From Micromonospora aurantiaca ATCC 27029 (GTDB lineage: Bacteria; Actinomycetota; Actinomycetes; Mycobacteriales; Micromonosporaceae), in assembly GCF_000145235.1 (NCBI RefSeq), contig NC_014391.1, positions 3,294,001-3,358,000 of the forward strand: DNA of 64,000 nucleotides, given 5' to 3'. Numbering within the stretch: position 1 is the first letter of the stretch; each line of letters starts with the position of its first letter. Position numbers and translations under genes: made by a program. Below the pieces are notes generated by a model that did no database searches, was not told the DNA's origin, and saw only the letters and a list, made by a program, of their open reading frames with translations. Below, in pieces: positions 6,721-17,801 of this stretch.

Positions 6721-9389
6721 CGGGACGGACCATAAGGGATGATCACCTGTCCGGTGCGGTGCACCGCGCGGTCGAAGTAGAGACCGCGCCACGGCCGGGG
6801 ATACCAGTCCGGCCCGCCGCTGCCCGGGTAGAGCGAGGAGCCCAGCTCACCGCCCTGCACGTCCAGCGCCACCCAGGCGCCGATCTGGTCGGTGCGCGCG
6901 CCCGCGCCGCCCAGGTCGACGCGCATCCGGGCCACGCCGCGCCACCACGCCAGCACGTGCGTACGCCGCTCCGGCCCGTCGTGCAGGATCCGGCGCAACT
7001 GCTCCAGCCCGGTGCGCGTCCCGGCCTTGCCGGCGAGCGCCGCGGCGGCCGCGTCCACCGCGTACAGCAGCAGGAAGTGCGGGGTACGCGCCGCACCCGG
7101 CGCGCCGAGTCCGTCGCCCACCTCGGCCATCAGCTCCGGCACCGTCTCCTCGTCGTACCAGGAAGCGTCGCCTTCCAGGTCCTCGTACAGGGCGCGGGCG
7201 GCCGGGTCGGCGTCCGGGTCCAGGCAGGCGATGGAGAACCGGGCGGTGCCGGGCCGGTACTGCGGGGCCAGCGACCGGGCGGCGGCGTCGAGCACCGCGC
7301 ACGCCTCGTCCACCCGGGTGCCGAGCACCGCCAGGTTGCGGCCGGGAGCGCGGGGCAGCCGCAGCGCCGCCGAGCGGGACTGCACGTCGATGATCTCGCC
7401 GAGCAGCGCCACCGGGCTGCGGGGCACGCCCTGCTCCGGCGCGGTCAGCGCGCGGAAGTCCGGCGCGTCGGCCAGCTTCGGGATCGCGTCGCCGTCGAAC
7501 AGCCGGGCCGGCGCGGCGTCCTGCGGGCGCATCCGCCACAGCCGGTGCTGAAGCTCGCTCCACGTCTCCCAGTCGCTCGCCGACGGGATCCGGGCCACCT
7601 CGTTCCCCTCGGCCAGGCCCGACTCGGCGTTGATCACCGCGTGGTGGCGGGGCAGCGACTGCGCCGCGTCGTTGCGCTCGGCCAGGATGCGCAGCGCCTT
7701 CGGCAGCGCGATCCGCAGCGTGAACTGGGCGACCAGCGCGGGCCGCCCCCACAGCGCCTCGATGCCGCGCACGTCCTGCGAGGCCAGCACCAGGTGGATG
7801 CCCTGCGACCGGCCCCGCCGGGCCAGGTCCTCCAGCAGGTCGGCGGCCTCCCGGGCGACCACGTCCCGGCCGGCGAGCAGCGCCTGGAACTCGTCGACCA
7901 CCGCGACGATGCGCGGCCAGTGCCCGTCCGGGTCCACCGCGCGCAGCTCGGCCAGCTTGGTGACCTCGTGCTTCTTCGCGGCGTCGGCGCGCCGGCGCAG
8001 CTCCTCGGCGAGGAAGCGCAGCAGCGCCAGGCCGAACTCCCGGTCGGTGTTGACGTTGATGCCGACCAGCCGCATGTGCGGCAGCCAGCTCGGGTCGCGG
8101 CGGCCCTGCGCGAACCGGGCGAAGGACACGCCCTCCTTGAAGTCGAGCAGATAGAACTCCAGCTCGGCGGGGGAGTAGCGGGCGGCGAGCGCGCCGATCC
8201 AGGCGAAGATCAGGTTCGTCTTGCCGGTGCCCGACGGGCCGCCGATCAACGCGTGCGGCGGGTAGTCGCCGAGCGTGAGCAGCACCTGCCGCCCGTGCGG
8301 GCCCTCGCCGATCGGGGCGCTGAGCCCGTGCGCCGAGTCCTCCCGCCAGTACTCGTCCGGCGGCGGGAGCAGGTCGGTGAACGGCGTCGGCGGCGGGCCG
8401 GCGGCCACCCGGGAGGCGACGGTGCGGCAGGTCTCGGTGACCAGGGCGGGCGGCGGCGGCGCGTCGAGCACCACCGGCAGCCCGGCCACCCGGGCGTCGT
8501 CCGGCTCCACCGTGATCCGGGTGACGGTCGGGTCGTCGGGCAGCTCGATGCCGCGGACCACCAGGTGCACGCCGCAGGCCGCACCGGTACGCACCACCCG
8601 GTCGAGCTGGCCGCGCTCGTGCCGGGACAGCTCGTCGCCGCCGAGCAGCACCGCCACCCGCCACGGCTCCGGCCGGCGTCCGGTGGCGGCGGCCAGCTCG
8701 CGCAGCGAGCCGTACTCACCGGCGAGCACCGTGGCGTTGATCCGGCGGATCTGCTCCACCAGGTCGTCCAGCAGGCGGCCCAGCCCGCCCGGCCCGACGA
8801 ACGTGAGCAGCCCGGCCGTACCCAGCGGCGCGAATCCGGCCAGACCGCCGCCCAGGTGCTCCGGGTCGTACCCGTACAGCCGCACCGCGCCCGGGTCGGC
8901 CCGCCCGACCGAGCGCAGCAGCAGCGCGGGGACCACGGCGGCGAGCCCGTCCCGGTCGCCGCCGGCCAGGTGCGCGTGCCCGGCGTCCAGGAGCGGGACC
9001 AGCGCCGGCACCGGTTCGGCGCCGTCGAGGCGTACCGTGCCGACCCGCAACGCGCCGGGCGGCTCGGACCGGCCGGCGGGGGTGGCCTGCCAGCGGTCCC
9101 AGGGCGCGGACGCCGCGCCCGGCGCCTCCCGCTGTGCCGCGGCGGCGGCCCGCCGGGCCAACTCGGCGAGGCGGGCCGTGTGCCGGGCGTCGATCTCGGC
9201 CAGGCGCCGGTCGCGGGCGGCGCCCACCCGGGCGGGCACGGCCGCGGCGGCCCGGCGGGTACGCGCCAGCCGCTCCCGGCTCGCGGTCAGCTCGGCCTCG
9301 GCGGCGGTGAGCCGGGTACGGGTGGCGCCCAGGGCCTCGGAGAGCATCCCCCGGACCCGCGTCACCAGTTGAGCGCGGACGTCAGCCAC
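6717..9389 (-). CDS. FtsK/SpoIIIE-domain ATPase
   Basis: An 890-residue ATPase with an N-terminal coiled coil (about 10-90), an uncharacterised middle region, and a FtsK/SpoIIIE motor domain: Walker A GGPSGTGKTN at about 383-392, Walker B VAVVDEFQA at about 495-503, and sensor-like HLVLASQD. It lacks the four membrane helices and the gamma DNA-reading domain of true FtsK, so it is not the division translocase. FtsK-type motors also drive type VII secretion (EccC) and conjugation. GTG 9389 is chosen because it overlaps the end of the upstream gene by 8 bases. The motor class is secure; its cargo is unknown. Confidence 0.88.
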   Translation of the reverse strand: MADVRAQLVTRVRGMLSEALGATRTRLTAAEAELTASRERLARTRRAAAAVPARVGAARDRRLAEIDARHTARLAELARRAAAAAQREAPGAASAPWDRWQATPAGRSEPPGALRVGTVRLDGAEPVPALVPLLDAGHAHLAGGDRDGLAAVVPALLLRSVGRADPGAVRLYGYDPEHLGGGLAGFAPLGTAGLLTFVGPGGLGRLLDDLVEQIRRINATVLAGEYGSLRELAAATGRRPEPWRVAVLLGGDELSRHERGQLDRVVRTGAACGVHLVVRGIELPDDPTVTRITVEPDDARVAGLPVVLDAPPPPALVTETCRTVASRVAAGPPPTPFTDLLPPPDEYWREDSAHGLSAPIGEGPHGRQVLLTLGDYPPHALIGGPSGTGKTNLIFAWIGALAARYSPAELEFYLLDFKEGVSFARFAQGRRDPSWLPHMRLVGINVNTDREFGLALLRFLAEELRRRADAAKKHEVTKLAELRAVDPDGHWPRIVAVVDEFQALLAGRDVVAREAADLLEDLARRGRSQGIHLVLASQDVRGIEALWGRPALVAQFTLRIALPKALRILAERNDAAQSLPRHHAVINAESGLAEGNEVARIPSASDWETWSELQHRLWRMRPQDAAPARLFDGDAIPKLADAPDFRALTAPEQGVPRSPVALLGEIIDVQSRSAALRLPRAPGRNLAVLGTRVDEACAVLDAAARSLAPQYRPGTARFSIACLDPDADPAARALYEDLEGDASWYDEETVPELMAEVGDGLGAPGAARTPHFLLLYAVDAAAAALAGKAGTRTGLEQLRRILHDGPERRTHVLAWWRGVARMRVDLGGAGARTDQIGAWVALDVQGGELGSSLYPGSGGPDWYPRPWRGLYFDRAVHRTGQVIIPYGPSR

Positions 9390-10260
9390 GGGACGGCTCC
9401 CGATCGTCGTTGTCCTTGGGCAGGTCCCGGCCGAGCCGGTCGAGCAGCACCCCGGTGAGCACACCCGCGGTGACCGCCGGGTCGGCCGCGTGCGGCTGCT
9501 CCGCGTCGTCGTCGCGGCGCGGTGGGGGCATCCGGCACACCCGGGTCAGCAGCGTGTCCAGCACCGGCCGCGGCAGCCCGGGCAGCAGGTCGCGGACCCG
9601 GGAGTCCAGCGCGCCGCGCAGCCGGGGCAGGTCGTCCGCACGGGGCGGATGGCCGAGCAGCTCACCGGCCAGCTCGCGCAGCAGCGGCGGGGTGATCGCG
9701 GCCAGCCCCAGCCCCACGTCGGCGTGCGCCCGGCGCAGCTCGCGGTGCAGCCGGTCCCGGTCACCGGAGCGGATCCCGGCGACCACCCGGCGCAGCAGCT
9801 CGTGGGAGTCCTCGACGCGTTCGTCCGGCTCGTCCGGCGCGCCCTCCCGGCCGCCGGTCAGCTCCGCCACCCGCACCGCCCACCAGCGCCGTACCGCCGG
9901 CTGCTCACCCGGCTCGGCGGCCGGGCCGGCCGCGGGCGGCTCCTCGCCGCGCGGCGTGTCGTGCTTCGGCGGCCGCTCGCCCGGCGGCGCCGGCCGCGCC
10001 CCGTCCGGCGCCAGCCCGATCGCGGCCAGGTACGCGGTGAGCTGCTCCTGCGCCACGCGCAGCGCGTAGCCGGCGGTCTCGGCGTGCTCGGTGGCCGAGG
10101 ACAGCTCCGGTACCCCCATCGGGTCGGACGACTCCTGGCGCACCCAGCGCAGCCGCTCCTGCGCCTGACCGAGCTTCTCCAGCGCGGCGGCGAGCTGCGC
10201 CAGCGGCAGTTCCTCGGCGGCGGCGCGCACCTGCGCGCCGATGTCCTCGACTATGGACAC
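9382..10260 (-). CDS. Hypothetical helical protein of the FtsK operon
   Basis: A 292-residue protein with no recognised domain. Residues 1-85 are helical and heptad-like (VSIVEDIGAQVRAAAEELP, then LEKLGQAQERLRWV), a proline-rich acidic linker covers about 88-125, and the C-terminal half is again helical. No signal peptide or membrane segment. GTG 10260 is set by the short gap to the upstream gene; the 3' end overlaps the ATPase start. It shares the operon with a small helical protein, so it may be an adaptor or a substrate of the ATPase. Confidence 0.78.
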   Translation of the reverse strand: MSIVEDIGAQVRAAAEELPLAQLAAALEKLGQAQERLRWVRQESSDPMGVPELSSATEHAETAGYALRVAQEQLTAYLAAIGLAPDGARPAPPGERPPKHDTPRGEEPPAAGPAAEPGEQPAVRRWWAVRVAELTGGREGAPDEPDERVEDSHELLRRVVAGIRSGDRDRLHRELRRAHADVGLGLAAITPPLLRELAGELLGHPPRADDLPRLRGALDSRVRDLLPGLPRPVLDTLLTRVCRMPPPRRDDDAEQPHAADPAVTAGVLTGVLLDRLGRDLPKDNDDREPSRG

Positions 10261-10268
10261 GGCCGGCC

Positions 10269-10529
10269 TCAGAGCGTCGCGACGTAGAGCTGTGCCTGTT
10301 CCACCGCGACCAGTGTCGCGGCCAGACACTCCTCCAGTTCCTGGCCCGCCTGTGTCAGCGAGGCCTGGGCCGCCTCGACCGTCTCGTGACCGCTGCCCTC
10401 CAGCGCGCCGGCCAGCGTCTGCTGCGCCTCGGCCAGCTTCTCGCCGGCTGCCTGCACCGCTGTCTGGCCGTCACCGATCTGCTGGAGAGCGACATCGATG
10501 GCGGCCTTCAGCTCGGCGACGCTCGCCAC
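10269..10529 (-). CDS. Small helical protein, first gene of the FtsK operon
   Basis: An 86-residue all-helical protein starting at GTG with AGGAGG five bases upstream. The sequence VASVAELKAAIDVALQQIGD and later VEAAQASLTQAGQELEECL suggests a two-helix hairpin with a short glycine break (GSGHE) in the middle. Size and shape recall WXG100/ESX proteins, but the WXG turn is absent, so it is not assigned to that family. As first gene before an FtsK-type motor it is a candidate cargo or regulator. Confidence 0.78.
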   Translation of the reverse strand: MASVAELKAAIDVALQQIGDGQTAVQAAGEKLAEAQQTLAGALEGSGHETVEAAQASLTQAGQELEECLAATLVAVEQAQLYVATL

Positions 10530-10705
10530 GGGGACCTCCTGGGGGCGGAAGAGATCTCCATTACAACCCATCGGAACGGGTGGACGAACATCCACCCTCG
10601 CGTGGTTGCGGCCCTCGTGTCCGGTTCCCGCGTTGACGTGCGCGAAGACCCCGGCCGGCGGTCCCGCCGGCGGACGCCGTGGTCCCGCTCGCGGGACCGG
10701 CCGGG

Positions 10706-11083
10706 CTAAGGGCGCAGCCAGCGCGGGCCGCGTACCTCCGCGCCCAGCGCGGTCACCCGCTCGCGCAGCTCCCGGTCGGCGGTGACCACCACCCGCCGCC
10801 GATCCGGTGCCGCGGCGACCAGCTCGACCATCGTGTCGTCGCCGGAGCCGGGCGCGGAGACCACCTCCACGCCGGGCGCGGGTGCCACGTGCCGGGCCGC
10901 GCCCTCCACCACCAGCACCACCTGCACCGGTGGCGGCAGCTCCGGCGGCACGCCCGCCTCGCCGACGGGCGCCAGCGCGTCGCGCAGCCGGACCGCCGCG
11001 CCGGCCCGGTCGCGCCACCAGCCGTCCGGGCGCGAGCCCACCACGTTCGCGCCGTCCACGATCAGCAGCGGTCTGCTCTCCAT
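10706..11083 (-). CDS. NYN-domain (PIN-like) putative ribonuclease
   Basis: A 125-residue protein with the NYN/PIN fold signature: LLIVDGANVVGSRPDGWW at the N-terminus, VVLVVEGAARH in the middle, GSGDDTMVELVAA and VVVTADRELRERV near the end. The aspartates in VDGAN, GSGDD and TADREL match the acidic metal-binding residues of YacP-like nucleases. ATG 11083 begins four residues before the first strand. It lies divergent to the Clp gene with 112 bases between. Confidence 0.85.
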   Translation of the reverse strand: MESRPLLIVDGANVVGSRPDGWWRDRAGAAVRLRDALAPVGEAGVPPELPPPVQVVLVVEGAARHVAPAPGVEVVSAPGSGDDTMVELVAAAPDRRRVVVTADRELRERVTALGAEVRGPRWLRP

Positions 11084-11195
11084 GCTCCCCAGCCTGCCAT
11101 CCGGTCGCGTTTGTCGCGCCGACCGCCGGGTAGCCACCGCCGACCGTGCCGCGCGTGCCGGGTGCCGGTCGTGCCGACTGACTGCGGAGGACGAG

Positions 11196-13745
<2,550 letters not shown>

Positions 13746-13753
13746 CCGGCCGG

Positions 13754-13782
13754 GGCCCGTCCCGGCCGGGCCGGGACGGGCC
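13754..13782 (+). terminator. Terminator after the Clp gene
   Basis: GGCCCGTCCCGGCC and its exact complement GGCCGGGACGGGCC are separated by one base, giving a very stable GC hairpin 8 bases past the stop codon. There is no T tract, as is usual in this G+C range. Confidence 0.6.
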
Positions 13783-13807
13783 GTCACCGAAGGACCGGAG
13801 GGCGGAC

Positions 13808-13978
13808 ATGACCGAACCCGAGGAAGTCCCCGACGACGACACCGGGGCCGGTGAACCGATCGAGGCGGCCCCGACGGCGAACCCGTCCCGGGTCCGGGTG
13901 CCGCCGGAGGGTCTGAAGCAGCACACACCGAACGAGGGCGAGCCGGCACCCGGGCCGCCGCCGGGAGAGGAGGCGTGA
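13808..13978 (+). CDS. Small acidic proline-rich hypothetical protein (56 aa)
   Basis: ATG 13808, with CGGAGGG upstream, opens a 56-residue frame rich in Glu, Pro and Asp (MTEPEEVPDDDTGAGEPIEA at the start). No domain is recognised and it looks disordered. Its stop overlaps the ATG of the DUF3140 gene by one base, which supports translation of both from one message. Confidence 0.6.
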   Translation: MTEPEEVPDDDTGAGEPIEAAPTANPSRVRVPPEGLKQHTPNEGEPAPGPPPGEEA

Positions 13979-14328
13979 TGGTACGCGAGGCGCGACTCGA
14001 CCCCGAGGTCGAGGTGATCTGGGACGACTTCCACGCCGAGGTGAACGTGTCCTCCGAGACGCTGCGGCAGTGGCTGCTGACCCGCGGCTCGGGAGAGGAG
14101 GCGTTCGGTCCGGGCCCGGACCTGGACCTGCCCGAGCCGGGCCGACAGATCCTCGCCGTGCTGCGCAAGCGCAAGGTGGACCTCACGCCGGAGGACATCG
14201 AGGTGATGCGGGAGGCGATCAGCCGGATCCGGGAGCTGACCGCGCAGCGGCCACGCCGGGGCAACGCCGACGACGAGTGGCGCCACGCCCTGCTCGACCT
14301 CGGTCACGACGTACTCGTCGAACGCTGA
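13978..14328 (+). CDS. DUF3140 family protein
   Basis: A 116-residue soluble protein matching DUF3140: VIWDDFHAEVNVSSETLRQW near the start, then ILAVLRKRKVDLTPEDIEVM and DEWRHALLDLGHD at the end. The family is small, actinobacterial and uncharacterised; members resemble DNA-binding or SAP-like helical proteins only loosely. ATG 13978 overlaps the preceding stop codon and has GGAGAGGAGG upstream; the GTG three bases earlier is a weaker choice. Confidence 0.82.
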   Translation: MVREARLDPEVEVIWDDFHAEVNVSSETLRQWLLTRGSGEEAFGPGPDLDLPEPGRQILAVLRKRKVDLTPEDIEVMREAISRIRELTAQRPRRGNADDEWRHALLDLGHDVLVER

Positions 14329-14336
14329 GCCGGTGC

Positions 14337-14373
14337 GGCGGCGCCCGGGCGGACCACCCGCCCGGGCGCCGCC
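14337..14373. terminator. Bidirectional terminator
   Basis: A perfect 16-bp stem (14337-14352 with 14358-14373) with loop ACCAC lies between the converging DUF3140 gene and the small minus-strand gene. Confidence 0.75.
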
Positions 14374-14375
14374 CG

Positions 14376-14612
14376 CTACTCCGACTCCAGGCTGGGCAGC
14401 CGCAGCCCGGCCGCGTCCGCCGCGGCCTGCCGGTCGGCCCGGGCGCGTTCCTCGCGGCTGAGCAGGTTGGCGTACTCGGTCACGTCGGCCGGCCCCGGCA
14501 CCTCCGGCAACCGGCGCAGGAACGCCTCCACCTCGGCGGCGGCGGTGGTGTGCGCGGTGGCCGCCTGGCGCAGCAGCTCCCGCTGGTCGGCGGCCGGATA
14601 CAGATCAGTCAT
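14376..14612 (-). CDS. Small hypothetical protein (78 aa)
   Basis: A 78-residue helical protein (MTDLYPAADQRELLRQAATA at the start; a long Ala/Glu/Arg helix follows). It lies 20 bases after the LysR gene on the same strand and directly before a strong terminator, so it is probably co-transcribed with it. No domain, membrane segment or signal is seen. The ATG is the only good start in the frame. Confidence 0.65.
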   Translation of the reverse strand: MTDLYPAADQRELLRQAATAHTTAAAEVEAFLRRLPEVPGPADVTEYANLLSREERARADRQAAADAAGLRLPSLESE

Positions 14613-14632
14613 GTCGCCGGTGATACCCGGGT

Positions 14633-15619
14633 TCAGGCGATTCGCACCCCGCCCGAGCCGTTGGGCTGCACGCCGAACTCCGGGTGCGCCAGCAGCCAGC
14701 CCAGGTATTCCGGATGGTTCGCCAGCGCGTCCGTGTACGCGGCGACGGCCGCCGCCAGCACCGGCTCGGCCACCGCCGCGGCCGGCACGTCCGGATGCCA
14801 GCCCAGCAGCAGCCGCCAGCGCAGCGGCGTGCCGGCGAGCCTGCGGGTGACCAGCCCGGCCACCGGACGGAACGTGGCCTGGCACAACGCCACCGCCTCG
14901 CCCGCGTCCACCAGGTCCAGCGCGGCCCGCACGTCCGCCTCGTACACCTTCTTCGGGGTGAAGCCGGAGCGGGCGCAGGCGGCGGCGAAGCAGTCGCCGA
15001 AGCAGCCGTCGCCCGGCGCGGCCACCCACCGCTCGCGCCGCAGGTCGACCAGGTCGACGTCGGCGCGGCCGGCCAGCGGGTGGGTCTGCGGCAGCAGCAC
15101 GCAGATCGGCTCGACCGCCACCTCCCGCCAGCTCAGCCCGAACCCGGCCGACGGCGTCGAGTCGCCGCACACCCCGGTCAGCGCGAAGTCGAGCCGGCCA
15201 CCGGCCACCATCTGCGCGAGTTCGTCCACCGACCACGAGCCGTACGTGGTGATCTGCGCGTCCGGACGCTCGGCGGCGAGCCGGTGCACCAGCCGGCCCA
15301 GGATCGGGCTGTTCACGCCGCCGAAGCGGTACCGGCGCAGCGGATCGCCCGCACCGGCCATCCGGGCCGCCTCGTCCCGCAGGCCCTTCATCGCCGGCAG
15401 CAGCACCCGCGCCCGGTCCAGCACCAGCTCACCCAGCGCGGTCGGGCGGGCGCCGCGGCGGTCCCGTTCGAACAACGGCCCGCCCAGCGCCCGTTCGATC
15501 CGCTGAAGCTGGGCGGTCAGCGCCGGCTGGGCCAGGCCGAGCGCCGAAGCGGCCTTGGTGACGCTCCCCGTCTCCGCGATCGCGCAGACCACACGCAGGT
15601 GTCGCAGCTCCAGATCCAT
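14633..15619 (-). CDS. LysR family transcriptional regulator
   Basis: A 328-residue LysR-type regulator: helix-turn-helix at residues about 15-45 (TGSVTKAASALGLAQPALTA), linker helix, and a periplasmic-binding-like effector domain (GRLDFALTGVCGD, LPQTHPLAGRADV). The neighbouring genes do not reveal a target. Two cysteines in DGCFGDCFAAACARSG could matter for sensing, but that is speculation. The start is fixed by MDLELRHLRVV, the usual LysR opening, and by the leaderless promoter in front of it. Confidence 0.9.
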   Translation of the reverse strand: MDLELRHLRVVCAIAETGSVTKAASALGLAQPALTAQLQRIERALGGPLFERDRRGARPTALGELVLDRARVLLPAMKGLRDEAARMAGAGDPLRRYRFGGVNSPILGRLVHRLAAERPDAQITTYGSWSVDELAQMVAGGRLDFALTGVCGDSTPSAGFGLSWREVAVEPICVLLPQTHPLAGRADVDLVDLRRERWVAAPGDGCFGDCFAAACARSGFTPKKVYEADVRAALDLVDAGEAVALCQATFRPVAGLVTRRLAGTPLRWRLLLGWHPDVPAAAVAEPVLAAAVAAYTDALANHPEYLGWLLAHPEFGVQPNGSGGVRIA

Positions 15620-15625
15620 ACCGTG

Positions 15626-15631
15626 ACGGTA
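15626..15631 (-). promoter_or_regulatory. Leaderless -10 box of the LysR gene
   Basis: On the minus strand TACCGT is followed by six bases (CACGGT) and then the ATG, so the transcript would begin at or next to the start codon. No ribosome binding site is visible, in agreement with leaderless translation. Confidence 0.5.
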
Positions 15632-15666
15632 GGACCACGAACCGATACACGGAAGGGGCGATCGGC

Positions 15667-16284
15667 TCACCCCTCGCGGCGATGTTCCAGGTCGCTCAGC
15701 CGGGTACGCCGTCCGGTGACCGCGTCGCGCACCTTGTCCAGCACCCCGACCGCCGGTTCGACGATCTTGTTCCAGGGCGGCGTGGCGGGCGTGCCGGGGT
15801 GCGGACGGGTCGGCGCCGCCTCCTCCGCGATCTCCCACCGGTTGCCCAGCCGGATCAGCTCGGCGTCGCTGGCCACCTCCCGCAGCGGCGTGACCAGCGC
15901 CGCGACGCGGCTGACGTGCCGGCGTACCCGCTCGGCCACGTCGGCGACCGCCGGGTCGTCCGCGCCGGACAGCTCCTTGAGCGCGGTCAGCAGCCCGGCA
16001 TCCGCCTCGATCTCCCGCTCGACCAGCTCCGCGGCGTCCGGCACGGCGGCGCGGGCCGCCGGGAACAGGTACTGCTCCTCGGCGGACAGGTGCCGGGACA
16101 CCGCAGCGGTCAGGACGTCGAGCACCTCGCGCCGGCCGGCGGCGTCCAGCGCCGGGTCGGTGACCCGGTCGGCCAGCCCCAGCAGCACCCGGTGCTCGGT
16201 GTCCACGAGTTCGGCGACGCTGCGCCCACCCGGCCGGTACGCGTCGTCGGCGGCGGGCGGCAGCGGCGGCAGGGGGACGGTCAT
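15667..16284 (-). CDS. Hemerythrin HHE domain protein
   Basis: A 205-residue protein with an HHE cation-binding domain: ELVDTEHRVLLGLADRV, SRHLSAEEQYLFPAAR, and VRRHVSRVAALVTPL supply the histidine/glutamate ligands of a four-helix di-iron site. Such proteins bind oxygen, nitric oxide or iron. The C-terminal 50 residues are an unconserved basic tail. GAGGAGG stands before the ATG. The gene is a single unit running toward the LysR gene. Confidence 0.85.
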   Translation of the reverse strand: MTVPLPPLPPAADDAYRPGGRSVAELVDTEHRVLLGLADRVTDPALDAAGRREVLDVLTAAVSRHLSAEEQYLFPAARAAVPDAAELVEREIEADAGLLTALKELSGADDPAVADVAERVRRHVSRVAALVTPLREVASDAELIRLGNRWEIAEEAAPTRPHPGTPATPPWNKIVEPAVGVLDKVRDAVTGRRTRLSDLEHRREG

Positions 16285-16411
16285 GGTGCCCTCCTCGTGA
16301 CGGCCGGAGTCGATGTCCGGGCGGTCCGGCGGTACCCGGCCGGACGATCCGCGAAACCGCCGCCCGACACCGGCGGCCCGCGACCACCTCACCTGCTGGT
16401 ATAAGGAAGCG

Positions 16412-17740
16412 ATGACGAGCGACGCCGCCCCCGCCCGACCCGACGCCACCGACGAGGTCGTGGACCTCTGCCGCGACCTGCTGCGCATCGACACCACCAA
16501 CACCGGCGACAACGACACCAGCGCGGGGGAGCGGCGCGCCGCCGAGTACGTGGCGGAGAAACTCGCCGAGGTCGGCGTCGACGCCGAGATCCACGAATCC
16601 GCGCCCGGCCGGGCCAACCTGGTCGCCCGGATCCCCGGCACCGAGCCCGGCCGCGACGCGTTGCTGGTGCACGGCCACCTCGACGTGGTGCCCGCCGACC
16701 CGGACGAGTGGTCGGTGCACCCCTTCTCCGGCGAGATCCGCGACGGCTACCTGTGGGGCCGCGGCGCGATCGACATGAAGGACTTCGACGCGATGGTGCT
16801 CGCCGTGGTCCGCGACTGGCAGCGCACCGGCGTCCGCCCCCGGCGCGACGTCGTGCTCGCGTTCACCGCCGACGAGGAAGCCGGCAGCGACTACGGCGCG
16901 CACTTCCTCACCCGGCGCCACCGGGACCTGTTCGACGGCTGCACCGAGGCGATCGGCGAGGTCGGCGGCTTCTCCTACTCCGTCGACGAGCAGCGCCGCC
17001 TCTACCTGATCGAGACCGCCGAGAAGGGCATCGACTGGCTGCGCCTGCACGCCAAGGGCCGGCCCGGCCACGGCTCGATGGTGCACGACGACAACGCCGT
17101 CACCGCGCTCGCCGAGGCGGTCGCCCGGATCGGCCGGCACCGCTTCCCGGTCGTGATGACCGACACCGTACGAGCGTTCCTCGCCGAGGTCTCCGACGTG
17201 CTCGGCATCGAGATCGACCCGGACGACCCGGAGACCGCGATCGCCAAGCTCGGCCCGATCGCCAACATCATCGGCGCGACCGTCCGCAACACCGCCAACC
17301 CGACCCGCCTGGCCGCCGGCTACAAGGACAACGTCATCCCCGGCCGGGCCACCGCCACCATCGACTGCCGCAGCCTGCCCGGCCAGAGCGAGGAACTGGA
17401 GCGGCAGCTGCGCGAGCTGGTCGGGCCGGACATCGCCATCGAGTACGTCCAGCGCCAGCCGGCCCTGGAGACCACGTTCGACGGTGACCTGGTGGCGCAC
17501 ATGTCGGAGGCGCTGCGCGCCGAGGACCCGGGCGCGCACCCCGTGCCGTACATGCTCTCCGGCGGCACCGACGCCAAGGCGTTCTCCCAGCTCGGCATCC
17601 GCTGCTTCGGGTTCGCGCCGCTGCGGCTGCCCGCCGACCTCAATTTCTCCGGGCTGTTCCACGGCATCGACGAGCGGGTTCCGCTGGACGGACTACAGTT
17701 CGGCGTGCGGGTTCTGGACCGCTTCCTCCGTACCTGCTGA
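16412..17740 (+). CDS. M20 family zinc metallopeptidase / dipeptidase
   Basis: A 442-residue M20 peptidase acting on peptides or N-acylated amino acids. Metal and catalytic motifs: LLVHGHLDVVPADPDEW (histidine and catalytic aspartate), GRGAIDMKDFDAM, and FTADEEAGSDYGAHFL (catalytic glutamate pair). A dimerisation lid follows, and GGTDAKAFSQLGI holds the last region. AAGGAAG precedes ATG 16412. No signal peptide, so it is cytoplasmic. Family is secure; substrate is unknown. Confidence 0.92.
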   Translation: MTSDAAPARPDATDEVVDLCRDLLRIDTTNTGDNDTSAGERRAAEYVAEKLAEVGVDAEIHESAPGRANLVARIPGTEPGRDALLVHGHLDVVPADPDEWSVHPFSGEIRDGYLWGRGAIDMKDFDAMVLAVVRDWQRTGVRPRRDVVLAFTADEEAGSDYGAHFLTRRHRDLFDGCTEAIGEVGGFSYSVDEQRRLYLIETAEKGIDWLRLHAKGRPGHGSMVHDDNAVTALAEAVARIGRHRFPVVMTDTVRAFLAEVSDVLGIEIDPDDPETAIAKLGPIANIIGATVRNTANPTRLAAGYKDNVIPGRATATIDCRSLPGQSEELERQLRELVGPDIAIEYVQRQPALETTFDGDLVAHMSEALRAEDPGAHPVPYMLSGGTDAKAFSQLGIRCFGFAPLRLPADLNFSGLFHGIDERVPLDGLQFGVRVLDRFLRTC

Positions 17741-17801
17741 CCGCGCCCGCCGCGGCGCCGCCGGCGCGGAACCTCCCCCCATCGCGAAGGGACTGCCACA
17801 C

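Noticed and set aside
6717-9389. Prophage or integrative element carrying the FtsK gene
   Set aside because: No integrase, relaxase, attachment repeats or tRNA gene was found, and base composition matches the neighbours.
10269-10529. ESX/WXG100 protein
   Set aside because: Size and helical hairpin fit, but the WXG turn and YxxxD/E tail motif are missing.
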